NCBI GenBank assembly: GCA_965249045.1
Contig: OZ252213.1
Coordinates: 248,001 to 312,000, forward strand
Length of the DNA: 64,000 bases
DNA from: Nemesobacter sp965249045
GTDB lineage: Bacteria; Desulfobacterota_D; UBA1144; Nemesobacterales; Nemesobacteraceae
Direction: 5' to 3'
A program made the position numbers and the translations under genes. Below the pieces are notes generated by a model. It was not told the origin of the DNA. It saw only the letters and a program-made list of their open reading frames with translations, and made no database searches. Of the stretch, positions 62,180 through 64,000 are shown in pieces. Each line of letters starts with the position of its first letter. Within the stretch, counting starts at the first letter, position 1.

Positions 62180-62198
62180 GACAAGTCTATAATTCCCA
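62174..62198 (+). repeat. 25-bp inverted repeat at the left end of the TnpB element
   Basis: It reads TGGGTAGACAAGTCTATAAT then TCCCA, and is the inverted partner of 60894-60918 with two mismatches. It lies 24 bp past the argG stop codon. Confidence 0.85.
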
Positions 62199-62221
62199 TC
62201 CGTTTTCATCCGCGAAAGAAG

Positions 62222-63424
62222 CTATTTTGCCTCAAGAAGTTTTCTTACGGAAAGCCGAAGCGAATTCAGCCTTATGAACCCTGTGGCGTCTGACTGGTCG
62301 TAGACCGAATCTTCCTCGAAAGTTGCCAGGTTCTCGCTGTAAAGAGAATTCGGGGATTTTCTCCCACAAACGATAATGTTTCCCTTGTAAAGCTTAAGCC
62401 TTACGGTACCGCTTACGTCTTTTTGACTCTGCCGGACGGCGGCGGTCAGCATTTCCATCTCAGGAGAAAACCAGAAGCCGTAATAGATAAGCTCCGATAT
62501 TTTGGGGATCAGGGAATCCCTAATGCGCATCACTTCCCTGTCCATGGTAATCGACTCAAGGGCCCTGTGCGCCGCGTGAAGAATCGTGCCGCCGGGGGTC
62601 TCGTACACTCCTCTTGATTTCATTCCGACGAACCTATTTTCAACAACGTCGGCCCTTCCTATGCCGTTTGCGCCGGCAAGCTCGTTTAATCCGGCAAGAA
62701 GAGAAGATGGAGAGAGTTCCTCTCCATCTACGGAAACGGGGATGCCGCTCTCAAATCCGATCTCCACGTAAACTGGTTCATCTGGAGCCGCTTCGGGAGA
62801 AACTGTCATCTCGAACATATCCTCAGGCGGTTCAGCCCAGGGATCTTCCAAAATTCCGCCCTCATAACTTATGTGAAGAAGGTTACGGTCACAGCTGTAG
62901 GGTTTTTTCTCGGTCACCGTAACATCTATTCCATTTTCCTTGGCGTAATTTATTAGGTCAGTTCTTGATTTGAAATCCCACTCGCGCCACGGGGCTATAA
63001 TCTTTATATCGGGGTGGAGGGCATAGAAGGTAAGCTCGAAGCGGACCTGATCGTTTCCCTTGCCGGTTGCTCCGTGGGAGACGGCGAAAGCTCCTTCACG
63101 CTTGGCTATTTCAATCTGCCTTTTCGCAATAAGGGGTCTCGCGATGGAAGTGCCCAGAAGATAACTGCCTTCATACACGGCGTTTGCGCTTATCGCGGGA
63201 AAAACATAATCCCTAACGAATTCGTCTCTTAAGTCTTCAATGAATACCGCGCACGCTCCAGTTTCCCAGGCTTTTTGCTCCGCCTCCTGCAAATCTTCTT
63301 TCTGTCCTATGTCCGCCACGTAGGCTATAACATCGGAGTCGTACTCGTTTACGAGCCACTTGAGAATTACCGAGGTATCAAGTCCCCCGGAATAGGCAAG
63401 AACTATCTTGTTTTTCTCAGACAT
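62222..63424 (-). CDS. argG: Argininosuccinate synthase
   Basis: ArgG joins citrulline and aspartate with ATP in arginine synthesis. The 400-residue protein has the N-type ATP pyrophosphatase loop LAYSGGLDTSVILKWL at the start. It also has AVSHGATGKGNDQVRFEL, CDRNLLHISYEGGILEDP and GRADVVENRFVGMKSRGVYETPGG (core ENRFVGMKSRGVYETPG). Length is typical. It is upstream of the TnpB element on the same strand. Confidence 0.96.
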   Translation of the reverse strand: MSEKNKIVLAYSGGLDTSVILKWLVNEYDSDVIAYVADIGQKEDLQEAEQKAWETGACAVFIEDLRDEFVRDYVFPAISANAVYEGSYLLGTSIARPLIAKRQIEIAKREGAFAVSHGATGKGNDQVRFELTFYALHPDIKIIAPWREWDFKSRTDLINYAKENGIDVTVTEKKPYSCDRNLLHISYEGGILEDPWAEPPEDMFEMTVSPEAAPDEPVYVEIGFESGIPVSVDGEELSPSSLLAGLNELAGANGIGRADVVENRFVGMKSRGVYETPGGTILHAAHRALESITMDREVMRIRDSLIPKISELIYYGFWFSPEMEMLTAAVRQSQKDVSGTVRLKLYKGNIIVCGRKSPNSLYSENLATFEEDSVYDQSDATGFIRLNSLRLSVRKLLEAK

Positions 63425-63466
63425 TTTACGGCTGCTCTAGGATTTCTTCGCATATGTAAAGCTTAA

Positions 63467-63895
63467 TCAAGGCTTATCCTGATTCTGCTCGGAGATCGAG
63501 CGAAGATCTAGAAGATAGAATTTTATCCCCTTGTTCTGGTAGAACTTTTCGAGAGAAAGACCCGTATACTCTATTTTCTGGATGTCGTCCCCTGTGTAGT
63601 TAAGCTTTTTTACCTCGTCTGAAAGCTTGCACGAAAACGGTATGTCCTTATTAGGTCTTTCCTGACAGATAAAACCCATGTCTATCTGCCCGCTCAAATC
63701 CATGCTCAAAGGAACAACGAATCCCACTACCAAATTTGCGCTCTGCAGTTCGACCACCATGATTCTTATCCTGCTTGAATCTTCCTCGTCTCCGACCTCC
63801 ATCATGTAGCCGTAGTAGTTAATTTCCTTGTTCTGCTCGCTAAGGGAATTCACGTACCAGTAATCTTCCGGATCGAGCCAGCACATTATCTTCAT
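63467..63895 (-). CDS. Hypothetical protein
   Basis: The 142-residue acidic protein (KIMCWLDPEDYWYVNSLSEQ start) has alternating beta strands such as RIRIMVVELQ and VVGFVVPLSM, then an acidic helical C terminus. No signal peptide or known motif is visible. A strong GGAGGAAA ribosome binding site supports the start. It lies 42 bp upstream of argG on the same strand. A small-molecule or RNA-binding role is possible but not supported. Confidence 0.65.
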   Translation of the reverse strand: MKIMCWLDPEDYWYVNSLSEQNKEINYYGYMMEVGDEEDSSRIRIMVVELQSANLVVGFVVPLSMDLSGQIDMGFICQERPNKDIPFSCKLSDEVKKLNYTGDDIQKIEYTGLSLEKFYQNKGIKFYLLDLRSISEQNQDKP

Positions 63896-64000
63896 TGTTT
63901 TTTCCTCCGAGGGTTCACATGGATATTTTAGGAAATTATATACTACTTTCCTTGGGTAACAATACCAATTTTACACCGTTACACATCAAAGCTGAGTTTA

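Larger units (their letters stand above)
60894..62198 (-). mobile_element. IS200/IS605-type TnpB-only element bounded by 25-bp inverted repeats
   Basis: The element has one full-length tnpB and no tnpA. I set its limits at a pair of 25-bp inverted repeats (23 of 25 matching). The IS605 group normally lacks inverted repeats, so the true ends could be inside these repeats, near 60912 and 62179. It lies between argG and queA, and touches the queA start. Confidence 0.7.

Overview
The window reads as chromosomal DNA of a Gram-negative bacterium of fairly balanced base composition. The envelope signs are a beta-barrel porin with a signal peptide, two lipoproteins with lipobox cysteines, and a PilM. 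The mix of genes, and a protein with a Cys-containing C-terminal anchor, would fit a deltaproteobacterial or Dadabacteria-like lineage. That placement is an inference from general gene content, not a phylogenetic result. Most genes are ordinary housekeeping genes in short, often overlapping operons, with several small accessory patches between them.

Layout. 1-3.4 kb: the 5' part of uvrC, a broken tandem uvrC fragment, and a sodium:solute symporter with a small membrane partner. 3.7-9.9 kb: miaB, a bifunctional-nuclease family gene, an ammonium channel with a small cysteine-rich protein, then nitroreductase, aquaporin, aldo/keto reductase and a YigZ-type protein. 10-14.6 kb: a heterodimeric ABC exporter and a TauE-type permease. 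14.9-17.2 kb: an accessory patch with a DUF2188 protein, an XRE-ImmA/IrrE protease gene overlapping a PIN-domain gene, and a 30-bp-period repeat array. 17.3-27.3 kb: agmatine to putrescine (AguA, AguB), Ogt, an acyl-CoA dehydrogenase, a twice-frameshifted luciferase-like monooxygenase, a degenerate REP-associated transposase, PepF, and a folate operon that includes a FolK-phosphoribosyltransferase fusion. 27.5-33 kb: transketolase, phosphoglucose isomerase, a decayed antitoxin, an anchored protein and RpiA.

33-46 kb: a CBS protein, an assimilatory nitrite/sulfite reductase, a JAMM-DinG helicase fusion, tRNA-Ser(CGA), a Fic protein with its own operator array, RNase R, PilM, and an XRE-sensor-lipoprotein operon. 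46-50.6 kb: tRNA-Phe(GAA), a complete IS1182-type element, and a porin downstream of a second ammonium transporter that has a sigma-54 promoter. 50.8-57.7 kb: fmt, a possible PD-(D/E)XK protein, nadK, prfB with a programmed frameshift, an aminotransferase, and a HigB/HigA pair with a broken toxin. 57.7-64 kb: aroC, an epimerase, queA, a TnpB element flanked by 25-bp inverted repeats that reach into the queA start, argG and an unknown gene.

The most interesting items are the TnpB element whose terminal repeat appears to supply the queA start, the Fic operon with four operator repeats and a changed catalytic motif, the IrrE/PIN module next to the regular repeat array, the FolK-phosphoribosyltransferase and JAMM-DinG fusions, the catalytically degenerate transposase with retained frame, and the nitrogen-regulated amt-porin unit. 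I did not find one unambiguous, wholly new large system. All homology statements are from recognition of motifs, without database searches.
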